Origin: JBEVJK01 sp040510195
GTDB lineage: Bacteria > Pseudomonadota > Alphaproteobacteria > Rhizobiales > Rhizobiaceae
Reading direction: 5' to 3'
Length of the DNA stretch: 64,000 nt
NCBI GenBank assembly: GCA_040510195.1
Contig: JBEVJK010000031.1
Span: forward strand, 1-64,000
The notes below the pieces were generated by a model, which was given only the letters and a program-made list of their open reading frames with translations, had not been told where the DNA came from and ran no database searches. Below, piece after piece: positions 47,310 through 56,237 of the stretch. Both the position numbers and the translations under genes were made by a program. How positions within the stretch are numbered: position 1 is the stretch's first letter; every line of letters begins with the position of its first letter.

Positions 47310-48298
47310 ACCCGCGACTCCTTGCGAAGCTGGTACTGGTCGATGAAGACGGCCAGGATGAGCACGGCGCCGATCGCCATCTGCTGGTAGTAGGACTGGA
47401 CGGCCAGCAGGTTGAGGCCGTTCTGCAGCACGCCCATGATCAGCGCACCGATCATGGTCCCCAGAATGGAGGCGCGGCCGCCGAACAGGTTGGTGCCGCC
47501 GATGATCGCCGCCGTGATCGCGGTAAGCTCGTAGTTGAGCCCCGAGGTCGGATCGCCTGAGTTGACGCGCGCCATGAACAGCATGCCGGCGAGCCCGGCG
47601 AGCGCGCCGGACAGCGTGTAGAGGATGCGGCGGTGGTGCTCGACGCGGATGCCGGCGGCGCGCGCCGCGCTCTCGGAATCGCCGATCGCCAGCGTGTGGC
47701 GGCCGAACTTGGTGTAGGCGAGCACGCAATGGGCGACGACGGCGGCCACCAGGAAGATGATCACCGGCATGGGAATGCCGAGCGGGCGGCCCTGGCCGAC
47801 ATAGACCATCATCGGCGGCAGGCCGTAGATCACCCGGCCTTCCGAGATGACCAGCGCCAGACCGCGCGCCAGGCCGAGCATGCCGAGGGTGACGATGAAG
47901 GCCGGCACGTAGGCGCGGGTGATGAGCACGCCGTTGACGTAGCCCGCGGCGGCGCCGGCGAGGATGCAGGCGAGCAGGCCGATCGGGGCGGGGGCTCCCA
48001 GCTCGACCGCCACGTGGGCGCCGACGACGCCCGACAGGCCCATGACCGAGCCCAGCGACAGGTCGATGCCGCCCGAGCCGATGACATAGGTCGCGGCGAT
48101 CGCCAGCACGCCGATGGTGGAGGTGGCGAGCAGGATGTTCAGGATGTTGCTGAACGAAAGGAAGAAGGGCGACAGCACGGCCATGACGGCGCTGAGCGCG
48201 ATCAGCACGACCAGCGACTCAAGGCGGATGTGCAGGCGCTCGACGGAGCCGCGCTGGGCACGCGCCCAGAGGCCGGGCTCGGCAGGGGTGACGCTCAT
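47306..48298 (-). CDS. sugar ABC transporter permease (RbsC/FrcC type)
   Basis: 330-aa membrane protein with about nine hydrophobic helices and the family motifs GGIDLSLGSVMGLSGVVGAH near residue 78, TKFGRHTLAIGDSESAARAAGI near 202 and LTAITAAIIGGTNLFGGRAS near 266. The ATG at 48298 begins MSVTPAEPGLWAR. It is separated from the binding-protein gene by a strong hairpin. Confidence 0.93.
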   Translation of the reverse strand: MSVTPAEPGLWARAQRGSVERLHIRLESLVVLIALSAVMAVLSPFFLSFSNILNILLATSTIGVLAIAATYVIGSGGIDLSLGSVMGLSGVVGAHVAVELGAPAPIGLLACILAGAAAGYVNGVLITRAYVPAFIVTLGMLGLARGLALVISEGRVIYGLPPMMVYVGQGRPLGIPMPVIIFLVAAVVAHCVLAYTKFGRHTLAIGDSESAARAAGIRVEHHRRILYTLSGALAGLAGMLFMARVNSGDPTSGLNYELTAITAAIIGGTNLFGGRASILGTMIGALIMGVLQNGLNLLAVQSYYQQMAIGAVLILAVFIDQYQLRKESRV

Positions 48299-48320
48299 CG
48301 GGATCAGACCTCGCAAGGCG

Positions 48321-48350
48321 GGCCGGCAGCGCGCGGGGCAGCCGCCGGCC
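48321..48350 (-). promoter_or_regulatory. intra-operon stem-loop after the binding-protein gene
   Basis: GGCCGGC (48321-48327) pairs with GCCGGCC (48344-48350), loop of 16, between the binding-protein and permease genes. Such hairpins often protect or attenuate so that the binding protein is made in excess. Confidence 0.5.
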
Positions 48351-48366
48351 GTGGGGATTTCCGAAG

Positions 48367-49344
48367 CTACTTCACATATTGGAGCATCGGTTCCGTGCCG
48401 GCATCCAGCACCTCCTTGGTGAGCACCAGGGTGGGCACCGCGATGTCGGCCGGCACCTGCTCGCCCGCCAGCGCCTTCTTGACGTTCTCCACCGCCTGCT
48501 TGCCGACCAGGTAGGGCAGCTGGGCGACGGAGGCATTGAGGCGGCCGTCCTTGATCGACTTCACGGCATCGGAGTTGCCGTCGACGCCGATCATCGTCAC
48601 CTGCTCGCCCTTGCCGGCGGCATAGACGGCTTCCACGGCGCCGAGCGCCATGCCGTCATTGGCGGCGAAGATGGCGACGAGGTCGGGATTGCGGGTCAGG
48701 ATGTCGTTGGTGATCGACGCCGCCTTGCCGCGGTCCCAGTCGCCGGGCAGCGAGGCCACCACCTCGAGGCCGGGCGCCAGCTCCTTGAGCTTGTCCGAGA
48801 ATCCCTGCGCCCGCTTCTGGCCGGTGACGTTGCCCGACAGGCCCTCGATAACGAGCACCGGGCCCTTGGCGTCCTTGCCGAGCTTGGAGACCAGGTATTC
48901 GGCCCCCTGCGCGCCGGCGGCGACATTGTCCGAGCCGATGCGGAAGGTGATCTTGAGGCCTTCCTTTTCGAGCACCGCCGGGTCGAGATTGCCGTCGAGA
49001 TCGACGACCTTGATGCCGGCCTCCTGCGCCGCCTTCAGGCAGGGCAGCAAATTGGTCGAGTTGATCGCCGCGGTGATCATGGCGACCGGCTTGCGCTCCA
49101 GCATGGTGTTGCACAGGTTGAGCTGCGGCTCGGCCGCCTGGTCGCTCTCGGCGGCCTGCAGGAAAAAGGTGACGCCGGCTTCCTTGGCGCCGTCCTCGAC
49201 GCCCTGGTTCATGGCGCCCCAGAACGGGTTGGCCAGCGTCTTCATCAGCACGCCGTACTCGCCGTCCTGCGCGTGGGCGCCGAAGGTCGTCGCCGCCAGC
49301 GTCAGCGCGGCCGCCACGAAGGTCATGCTCTTGGTGAACGCCAT
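48367..49344 (-). CDS. sugar ABC transporter periplasmic binding protein (AlsB-like)
   Basis: 325-aa protein; signal peptide (TFVAAALTLAATTFGAHAQD), then GEYGVLMKTLANPFWGAMN, close in pattern to the D-allose-binding protein AlsB. Other ligand-site stretches are DGNLDPAVL, RIGSDNVAAGAQGA, GDWDRGKA and FAANDGMALGAVEAV. A pentose or hexose such as allose is the likely ligand; psicose or ribose cannot be excluded. No sugar kinase or isomerase gene sits nearby. Confidence 0.9.
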   Translation of the reverse strand: MAFTKSMTFVAAALTLAATTFGAHAQDGEYGVLMKTLANPFWGAMNQGVEDGAKEAGVTFFLQAAESDQAAEPQLNLCNTMLERKPVAMITAAINSTNLLPCLKAAQEAGIKVVDLDGNLDPAVLEKEGLKITFRIGSDNVAAGAQGAEYLVSKLGKDAKGPVLVIEGLSGNVTGQKRAQGFSDKLKELAPGLEVVASLPGDWDRGKAASITNDILTRNPDLVAIFAANDGMALGAVEAVYAAGKGEQVTMIGVDGNSDAVKSIKDGRLNASVAQLPYLVGKQAVENVKKALAGEQVPADIAVPTLVLTKEVLDAGTEPMLQYVK

Positions 49345-49467
49345 CGAATTTTTCCTCCCTTTGTCGATGCTCGTCGTCTCGTCTTCTACCGTCTATCAGA
49401 AAACGCTTGTAGATGGGGCAACAGAACGTAGCCTTATCCGGCGACGCACGGAAAGGGAGGATTCGTC

Positions 49468-50499
49468 ATGGCCGACAGCGACAAGCCGCTGGTGATCAGC
49501 GCGCCCGAGCCGCGCACGCTGGAGCTGATCTTCACGCCCGACCGGCTGGCGGCGCTCCACGAGCGCTACCGCATCGTCGAGACGACCGCGGCGGAGGTGC
49601 CGGCGCTGCCCGCCAAGGTGCTCGGCGAGGCACGCTACATCATCGGCCAGCCGGCGCTGTCGCCGGAGACGCTCGACCGGCTCGCGGCGCTGCGCTGCGT
49701 GTTCAACGTCGAGACCAATCTGGTCAACAACATGCCCTACGAGACGCTGTTTCAGCGCGGCATCCACGTCGTCACCACCGGCCAGGTGTTCGCCGAGCCG
49801 GTGGCCGAGCTGGGGCTGGCAATGGCGCTCAACCTGGCGCGCGGCATCGTCGACGCCGACCTCGCCTTCCGCGAGGGGCGCGAAGCGTGGGGCGGCGACG
49901 GCAACCAAAAAGCGCGGCTGCTCTCCGGCTCCGAGGTCGGCATCGTCGGCTTCGGCGACCTCGGCAAGGCCCTCAACCGACTGCTTGCCGGCTTCCGGGC
50001 CCGCATCAGGGTCTACGATCCGTGGCTGCCGCCTTCGCTGCTCGCCGAGCACGGCGTCGAGCCGGCCAGCCTCGACCGGGTGCTTCGCGACAGCGACTTC
50101 GTCTTCGTGGTGGCCTCGGTGACCGCCGAGAACGAGGGCTTCCTCGGCGCCGAGGCGTTTGCCCGCATGCGGGGCGGCGCCGCCTTCATCCTGCTCAGCC
50201 GAGCCGGCGTGGTGGACTTCGGGGCGCTGATGGCGGCGGTCGAGCGCGGCCACATCGTGGCAGCGAGCGACGTCTTCCCCGAGGAGCCGCTGGCCAAGGA
50301 CCACCGCGTGCGCAAATTGCCCGGCTTTCTGCGCTCGGCGCACCGGGCAGGCGCGCTGGACGTCGCCTTCAAGCGGATGGGCGACATGGTGCTCGAAGAC
50401 ATGGACCTCGTCGACCGCGGCCTGCCGCCGCTGCGCGGCAAGCGCGCCGAGCGGGAGACGGTGTCGCGCATGCGCTCCAAGCCGGTCACCAACAACTGA
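49468..50499 (+). CDS. D-isomer-specific 2-hydroxyacid dehydrogenase
   Basis: 343-aa NAD-dependent dehydrogenase. The Rossmann motif is VGIVGFGDLGKAL near residue 155. The catalytic triad is Arg in LLSRAGVVDF near 248, Glu in VFPEEPL near 278, and His in SAHRAGAL near 297. The start has GGGAGG upstream. It is divergent from the sugar binding protein, so it may act on a sugar acid, but its substrate is unknown. Confidence 0.9.
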   Translation: MADSDKPLVISAPEPRTLELIFTPDRLAALHERYRIVETTAAEVPALPAKVLGEARYIIGQPALSPETLDRLAALRCVFNVETNLVNNMPYETLFQRGIHVVTTGQVFAEPVAELGLAMALNLARGIVDADLAFREGREAWGGDGNQKARLLSGSEVGIVGFGDLGKALNRLLAGFRARIRVYDPWLPPSLLAEHGVEPASLDRVLRDSDFVFVVASVTAENEGFLGAEAFARMRGGAAFILLSRAGVVDFGALMAAVERGHIVAASDVFPEEPLAKDHRVRKLPGFLRSAHRAGALDVAFKRMGDMVLEDMDLVDRGLPPLRGKRAERETVSRMRSKPVTNN

Positions 50500-50510
50500 G
50501 CTTTAGCCGC

Positions 50511-51509
50511 TCAGGACATGATGACGAAGTCGCGGCCGCTGCGGCTGTCGGGCTCCAGCGGCGCATCGGTCAGGATCAGCACCGCGCCTGGGTGGAGGCG
50601 GGCCTGCATGGCGGCCACGAAGGGTTTGTCGGCGGTGACGCGGGACAGCACGGTCTCCTCCGGCGCGACGCTGCCAGCGGCCTCGGGAGCGTGGCTGATG
50701 GCCGACCAGCGCAGCCCCTGCGCTTCGCCGTCGGCGCCCTGCAGCACGAAGACATGGCTGCCCAGCGGCTCGTCGCCCGCGACGGTGAGCTTGCCCTTGG
50801 CGAGCACGTCCGAATTCTCGATCAGCATGACCTCGCGGTCGGCGGAGGAGGCGATGACCGAGGTGACCGGATAGGCTTCCGCCTCCGTCCAGTCGGCGGG
50901 GTGCTTCTTGCCGTCGAGGGTCTTCTCGACGTCGACGAACTCGGTCTCGGCATAGGCGCCGAGCACCATGCCGGGGTGGCTGAGCTCCCACGGGTCGGTA
51001 TGAGCGCCGGCGATGATCACCGGCGTGCCGAGATGGGTGATGCCGAACAGCCGGTCCGAGAAGTCGAAGGGCAGCCTGACGCAGCCATGCGAGGCCGGAT
51101 AGCCGGGCAAATTGCCGGCATGCAGCGCGATGCCCGACCAGGTGAGGCGGTTCATGTTGGGCATCGGCGCGCCGGAATAGGTCGAGGAGCGATGGTGACG
51201 GTCCTTTTGCAGCACGACGAAGACGCCGGTCGGCGTTTCGTGGCCGGGCTTGCCGGTGGAGCAGGTCGAGGCGGCGACCCGCACGCCGTTGCGGTAGACG
51301 TGGACGCGCTGCTCGGGCAGCGACACGACGATCGCCACCGGCCCGGTCGGCTGGCGTTCGGGATGCCAGGTGAATTCGCCCGGCGCGAGGTCGGCGATGT
51401 CCTTGAGCACCTCGACGCCGGCAGCCTCCATCGCCACCAGCGTCACCAGCGATGCGCCGCCGGCAAGCACGAGCCGGCGGTCGATGCCGCCAACGGGTCG
51501 ATCGGCCAT
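50511..51509 (-). CDS. L,D-transpeptidase (YkuD) with Tat-like N-terminus
   Basis: 332-aa exported enzyme crosslinking or editing peptidoglycan peptides. GGIDRRLVLAGGASLVTLV has a twin-arginine pair and hydrophobic stretch. The YkuD domain (residues 60-165) ends in the catalytic HAGNLPGYPASHGCVRLP with the active-site Cys. A 150-residue C-terminal part of unknown role follows. Convergent with the dehydrogenase gene. Confidence 0.9.
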   Translation of the reverse strand: MADRPVGGIDRRLVLAGGASLVTLVAMEAAGVEVLKDIADLAPGEFTWHPERQPTGPVAIVVSLPEQRVHVYRNGVRVAASTCSTGKPGHETPTGVFVVLQKDRHHRSSTYSGAPMPNMNRLTWSGIALHAGNLPGYPASHGCVRLPFDFSDRLFGITHLGTPVIIAGAHTDPWELSHPGMVLGAYAETEFVDVEKTLDGKKHPADWTEAEAYPVTSVIASSADREVMLIENSDVLAKGKLTVAGDEPLGSHVFVLQGADGEAQGLRWSAISHAPEAAGSVAPEETVLSRVTADKPFVAAMQARLHPGAVLILTDAPLEPDSRSGRDFVIMS

Positions 51510-51634
51510 GGGAGTCCCCTCGAAGCAAAGTCCCGGGCAAGGTGTCTCATGCGATGGGCGCGATCAAGCAGCTTCTGGTTGACAGCTGCGAGCCGCGGCC
51601 GCCAGATTTGGTGGATGTTCTGGAGGCTTCCCCA

Positions 51635-53242
51635 TTGACCGACATCCTCGTCGTGGGCGCCGGCCCGGTCGGCCTGACCATGGCGCTGGAGCTGGCCCGG
51701 CACGGCTGCCGCTGCCGCATCGTGGACCGTCTCGCGGCGCCGAGCGGCTACTGCAAGGCCATCGGCGTCACCCCGCGCACCCTCGAAGTGTGGGACGACA
51801 TGGGGATCGCCGCCCGCATGATCGAGAACGGCCTGTGGATCACCGGGCTGCGGAACATCGTCGCAGGCGGTCCCGCGCATGACGAGGTGGTCGACCTCTC
51901 CGCCCTGCCTTATGCGAATCTCGGCCTTCCGCAATACGCCACCGAGGCGCTGCTCGGCGAGGAGCTCGCCAAAGCTGGGGTCCGCGTCGAGCGTGGCGTC
52001 GCGCTGGCCGCCCTCGAACAGCGCGGCGACGGCGTCGAGGTCGAGCTCGACCATGCCGACGGCAGCAAGGAGCGCGCCGCCTTCCGCTTCGTCGTCGGCT
52101 GCGACGGCGCCCATAGTGCGGTGCGCCACCTGACGGGCATCGGCTTTCCCGGCGATGGAATGGGCATCGACTTCATGCTGGGCGACGTCGAGATCGCCTG
52201 GGACGTGCCGCGTGGGATGGCGGTGTTCTCCATTACGCCCAAGGAGAACGCGCCCCCCGATTTCCTGGTGGTCGTGCCACTGCCCGGCCGCAATCGCTAC
52301 CGCGTCTCCATGGTGGCGCCGCCCGAGCTCGCCGGTGAGGGCGCGGCAGCGCCCGAGGATCACGGCATCGCCTCGGAGCGACCCGGTCCGACGCTCGGCG
52401 AGCTGCAGGCGGTGGCGGACCGGCTGCTGCCCGGCCGGCCGCGGCTCTCCGCGCTGCGATGGTCTTCATTGTTCCGCATATCGATGCGGCTTGCCGACCG
52501 ATACCGGGTCGGCAACGCCTTGATCGCCGGCGATGCCGCCCACATCCACCCGCCAACCGGCGGCCAGGGGATGAACACCGGCATCCAGGACGCCTACAAT
52601 CTCGCCTGGAAGCTGGCGTTGGTGGCGAAGGGCGCGGCCGGCGCCGGCCTGCTCGACAGCTACGAGGCGGAGCGGCGGCCGGTCGGGGCCGACGTGGTGG
52701 CGAAGACGCTGGAGGCGTCGCGCAACTTCGGCCGCGATCGGGGCAAGGAGGACCCGCTCGAAAACACGCAGGTGCTGATCAGCTACCGCGGCAGTCCGGC
52801 AGTGGCCGACCTGGCAGCGCCCGCGAACCTTGCCGTGCGGGCCGGCGACCGGGCGCCCGACGCCGACGGCCTCGTCCGGCAAGGCTTCGGCTTTCCGGTG
52901 CGACTGTTCGACCTGCTGCGCGGGCCGCAGCACGTGCTCCTCGCCTGGCTCGACGGAGGCCAGGAGGCGGAGCGGCTGGAAACGGTCGCGGCCGGCCTGA
53001 CGGCGGAGTTCGGGCCGCTGCTGCGGTTCGTCGGAATCGCCGGCAAGACTTCGGAGCCGCCCTCCGATCCGGTCGGAGCCGTGCTTGCGGTCGACCGTGA
53101 GGGCAGGTTCGCGACCGCCTACCGCGCCGCAGCGGGAGCGGCGCTTCTGGTGCGCCCCGACGGCCATGTCGGGTTGACGCTCTCCAGCCTCGACGGCGAG
53201 GCCGTCGCTGCCCATCTGCGCAAGGTCTTGGCCCGGCGGTAG
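51635..53242 (+). CDS. FAD-dependent aromatic monooxygenase (PheA/TfdB family)
   Basis: 535-aa flavin hydroxylase. N-terminal dinucleotide site VVGAGPVGLTMALELARHG, second FAD motif GDAAHIHPPTGGQGMNTGIQ near residue 295, and a C-terminal thioredoxin-like domain as in phenol hydroxylases. A TTG at 51635 is chosen: GGAGG lies 8 bp upstream and the protein then begins TDILVVGAGP, the usual family start. ATG 51554 would add 27 unrelated residues. Substrate unknown. Confidence 0.88.
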   Translation: MTDILVVGAGPVGLTMALELARHGCRCRIVDRLAAPSGYCKAIGVTPRTLEVWDDMGIAARMIENGLWITGLRNIVAGGPAHDEVVDLSALPYANLGLPQYATEALLGEELAKAGVRVERGVALAALEQRGDGVEVELDHADGSKERAAFRFVVGCDGAHSAVRHLTGIGFPGDGMGIDFMLGDVEIAWDVPRGMAVFSITPKENAPPDFLVVVPLPGRNRYRVSMVAPPELAGEGAAAPEDHGIASERPGPTLGELQAVADRLLPGRPRLSALRWSSLFRISMRLADRYRVGNALIAGDAAHIHPPTGGQGMNTGIQDAYNLAWKLALVAKGAAGAGLLDSYEAERRPVGADVVAKTLEASRNFGRDRGKEDPLENTQVLISYRGSPAVADLAAPANLAVRAGDRAPDADGLVRQGFGFPVRLFDLLRGPQHVLLAWLDGGQEAERLETVAAGLTAEFGPLLRFVGIAGKTSEPPSDPVGAVLAVDREGRFATAYRAAAGAALLVRPDGHVGLTLSSLDGEAVAAHLRKVLARR

Positions 53243-53245
53243 GCG

Positions 53246-53425
53246 TCAGCGCTCGTTCCGGCTGGGCTCGCCCTCGGCGGACTCGGACGGCTTTTCGAGG
53301 CTGCCAAGCCCGCCGGACCCGGTCTGCGTCTTGTCGGTGGCGTCCTCGACCACGGTGGGGGCGCCCGGCTTCGGCCGCTTCTGCCGGTTGGCTGGGGGTT
53401 CGGGCTTGTGCGTCTTGCCGGGCAT
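53246..53425 (-). CDS. small basic hydrophilic protein, possibly stress-induced
   Basis: 59-aa protein MPGKTHKPEPPANRQKRPKP followed by a Gly/Ser/Glu-rich end (SLEKPSESAEGEPSRNER). It is disordered-looking and rich in Lys, Pro and Glu; no family named. A GGAAC-type promoter-like element lies 33-58 bp upstream on the same strand, back to back with the glgX promoter, which suggests a general-stress role. Confidence 0.6.
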   Translation of the reverse strand: MPGKTHKPEPPANRQKRPKPGAPTVVEDATDKTQTGSGGLGSLEKPSESAEGEPSRNER

Positions 53426-53457
53426 GGCCGCCTTGCTCCTGGAAGTCGTGCCCGAAC

Positions 53458-53483
53458 AATGCTTCTCTGGCGTCGTCGGTTCC
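53458..53483 (-). promoter_or_regulatory. possible EcfG-type promoter of the 59-aa gene
   Basis: Minus-strand GGAAC (53483-53479), 19 bp, TT (53459-53458). It fits the relaxed GGAAC-N18-19-TT consensus but has CATT, not CGTT, at the -10. Confidence 0.4.
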
Positions 53484-53495
53484 CGGCGACCCCCT

Positions 53496-53520
53496 GGAAC
53501 CGATTGGTGATTTCGCGGTT
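53496..53520 (+). promoter_or_regulatory. EcfG-type promoter of glgX
   Basis: GGAAC (53496-53500), 17 bp, GTT (53518-53520), about 54 bp upstream of the glgX start. It fits the general-stress consensus. Confidence 0.65.
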
Positions 53521-53573
53521 CTGCTCCAGCCGACCTCGTCGCCTTCCTCCGATCTGCAGGTTCCTTCCTTCGC

Positions 53574-55649
53574 ATGGCCACCGCTCGACACCGTGTCACC
53601 GAGGGTTCGCCCTTTCCGCTCGGCGCCCGCTGGGACGGCTCCGGCGTCAACTTCGCGCTGTTCTCGGCCAATGCCACGAAAGTCGAGCTCTGCCTGTTCG
53701 ACAACAACGGACGCCGGGAGCTCGAACGGGTCGCGTTGCCGGAGTTCACCCACGAGGTCTGGCACGGCTACCTGCCCGATGTCCGGCCCGGACAGCTCTA
53801 CGGCTATCGGGTGCACGGGCCCTATGCGCCGGCTGCCGGCCATCGGTTCAACCCCAACAAGCTGCTGATCGACCCCTATGCGCTGGAGCTGCGCGGCGAG
53901 CTCAACTGGCACGATGCGGCGTTCGGCTATCGGGTCGGCCATGCGCGGGCCGACCTCTCCTTCGACCGGCGCGATTCGGCGTTCGTCATGCCGAAATGCG
54001 TGGTGGTCGATCCGGCGGTGACGTGGGGCGAGGATCGGCATCCCGGCGTTCCGTGGCCCGAGACCATCCTCTACGAGGCGCATGTGAAGGGCATGACGGC
54101 GCTGTGCGAGGACCTTCCGGCACGGCTGCGCGGCACGTTCGGCGGGCTCGCCGACCCGCGCGTGGTGGAACACCTTTCCCGGCTCGGCGTCACCAGTGTC
54201 GAGCTGATGCCGACGCAGTCCTTCTTCAACGACCGTCATCTGGTGGAACGCGGGCTTTCCAACTACTGGGGCTACAACACGATCGGCTTTTTCTCGCCGG
54301 CGGCCCGCTACATCTCGCGGGGCAGCGGCATCCACGAGTTCAAGCTGATGGTGCGCCGCCTGCACGAGGCGGGCATCGAGGTGATCCTCGACGTGGTCTA
54401 CAACCACACGGCCGAGGGCAACCAGATGGGCCCGACGCTGTCCTTTCGCGGCATCGACAATGCCAGCTACTACATCCTCGGCGACGACAAGCGCTACTAT
54501 TACGACACCACCGGTTGCGGCAACACGGTCAACCTCAGGCACGACCGCGTGCTGCAGATGGTGACGGACTCGCTGCGCTACTGGGTGCAGGACTGCCACG
54601 TCGACGGCTTCCGCTTCGACCTCGCCACGTCGCTCGGCCGCGACCGGGACGCCTTCGACTCGCATGCCGTGTTCCTGGACGCGGTCCACCAGGACCCGAC
54701 GCTGCAGAAGGTCAAGCTGATCGCCGAGCCCTGGGACACCGGACCTTCAGGGTACCAGGTCGGTGGTTTCCCGCCCGGCTGGGCCGAGTGGAACGACCGC
54801 ACCCGCGACACCATCCGCGCCTTCTGGAAGGGCGACGAAGGCACCGCCGCCGATCTCGCCGGCAACCTGCTCGGCTCGGCCAACCTGTTCGAGAAGCGGG
54901 GGCGGCGGCCATGGGCGAGCGTCAATTTCGTCACCGCGCATGACGGTTTCACGCTGGCCGACGTGGTCGCCTACAACGACAAGCACAACGAGGCGAATGG
55001 CGAGGACAATCGCGACGGCCATTCCCACAACCTGTCCTGGAACTGCGGTGTCGAGGGACCGGCCGACGATGCGGCGGTCCTCGACCTGCGCGACCGTATG
55101 CGGCGGAGCCTGGCGGCCACCGTGCTCATCGCGCAGGGCACGCCGATGCTGCTGATGGGCGACGAGATCGGACGCTCGCAGCAGGGCAACAACACTGCCT
55201 ACTGCCAGGACAATGCGATGAACTGGCTGGCCTGGGACGGTCGCGGCGAGCGGGACGAGGCGTTCCTCGCCTTCGTGGCAAGCATGGTCAGGATCCGCCG
55301 CACGAGGCCGCTGTTGCGGCAGGGAAAATTTCTGCACGGCGCGGCGGTCGACGCGGACGGCAGCGCCGATGTGCGGTGGCTGAAGCCGGACGGCGAGGCG
55401 ATGACGGAGGCCGATTGGGAATCGACCATCACCCGCTCGCTCGGCATGCAGCTTGCCAATGGCAGCGCCACGCTCCTGGCACTGCTCAACGCGCACTCCG
55501 AACGGGTCACCTTCGCGTTGCCGGAAGGGACCTGGACGCTGCTGGTCGACACGGCCGCCGGCCTGGCTCTGCCACGCGGCGGTGAGCGCTTCGAAGCCGC
55601 CGTGTCGGTCGACGCGCGGTCGCTGGTGCTGCTCGAACGGGCGGAGTGA
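53574..55649 (+). CDS. glgX: glycogen debranching enzyme
   Basis: GH13 isoamylase-type enzyme (691 aa) cleaving alpha-1,6 branches of glycogen. An N-terminal CBM48 domain (residues 1-150; GVNFALFSANATKVELCLFD) precedes the GH13 barrel. Catalytic residues are seen in CHVDGFRFDLATSLG (nucleophile Asp near 350), IAEPWDTGP (acid Glu) and FVTAHDGFTLADV. No other glg gene is adjacent. An EcfG promoter upstream suggests that glycogen use is tied to stress. Confidence 0.95.
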   Translation: MATARHRVTEGSPFPLGARWDGSGVNFALFSANATKVELCLFDNNGRRELERVALPEFTHEVWHGYLPDVRPGQLYGYRVHGPYAPAAGHRFNPNKLLIDPYALELRGELNWHDAAFGYRVGHARADLSFDRRDSAFVMPKCVVVDPAVTWGEDRHPGVPWPETILYEAHVKGMTALCEDLPARLRGTFGGLADPRVVEHLSRLGVTSVELMPTQSFFNDRHLVERGLSNYWGYNTIGFFSPAARYISRGSGIHEFKLMVRRLHEAGIEVILDVVYNHTAEGNQMGPTLSFRGIDNASYYILGDDKRYYYDTTGCGNTVNLRHDRVLQMVTDSLRYWVQDCHVDGFRFDLATSLGRDRDAFDSHAVFLDAVHQDPTLQKVKLIAEPWDTGPSGYQVGGFPPGWAEWNDRTRDTIRAFWKGDEGTAADLAGNLLGSANLFEKRGRRPWASVNFVTAHDGFTLADVVAYNDKHNEANGEDNRDGHSHNLSWNCGVEGPADDAAVLDLRDRMRRSLAATVLIAQGTPMLLMGDEIGRSQQGNNTAYCQDNAMNWLAWDGRGERDEAFLAFVASMVRIRRTRPLLRQGKFLHGAAVDADGSADVRWLKPDGEAMTEADWESTITRSLGMQLANGSATLLALLNAHSERVTFALPEGTWTLLVDTAAGLALPRGGERFEAAVSVDARSLVLLERAE

Positions 55650-55695
55650 GGCGACTGCCTCGCGACTGTCGCGCTGCCGCCCGTTTCGCCTTGCG

Positions 55696-56136
55696 TCAGT
55701 GGGCGTCGACGAACAGCATGTCGCGCAGCCGGCCAAGCAGCGTGCGCGGCTCGACGGCGGCGCGGACCAGGCGCGCAGCGGCGCCGGCGCGGACGGTCTC
55801 GCCGAAATGGCAATAGCAGACGACGCGATGCAGCTGCCAGTCGCTCATCTCGAAAAACCGCTTCGCCTCGCCATAGCTGTCGTCGGCCAATCCCTGGCCG
55901 CGAAGCAGCGGGTCGTCGAAGGCGACGGTCAGCGGCGAGGCCTCGGCCCGCATCCGGTCGCGGATGCGTACCGGCTGGTACTCCGTCCCGCCGAGGGTCG
56001 CCAGGCGGCGTCCCGGGTCGCGCTCCAGAAGCTCCGCCCAGCGGCGCAGCCGGTCGTCCCGTCCAAGCACTGGCTCGGCGGTGTCGCTGCGGACTTCGGC
56101 GATCGTTTGAAGCTGTTCGAGTGTCTGGTGTTTCAT
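55696..56136 (-). CDS. conserved hypothetical protein
   Basis: 146-aa soluble protein (MKHQTLEQLQTIAEVRSDTA, ERWAELLERDPGRRLATLGG, FFEMSDWQLHRVVCYCHFG). No named family; compact and charged with one CYC stretch. It is 101 bp downstream of pobA on the same strand and convergent with glgX. Confidence 0.7.
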   Translation of the reverse strand: MKHQTLEQLQTIAEVRSDTAEPVLGRDDRLRRWAELLERDPGRRLATLGGTEYQPVRIRDRMRAEASPLTVAFDDPLLRGQGLADDSYGEAKRFFEMSDWQLHRVVCYCHFGETVRAGAAARLVRAAVEPRTLLGRLRDMLFVDAH

Positions 56137-56237
56137 GGGTCACCTCCAGACCGGATCTCAGCCAACGGGGCTGAAACATCAGAAGGTATCGCTTGGGGCG
56201 AGCGAGGCAAGGCCGCGACCATCAAGAATCCGCGAGG

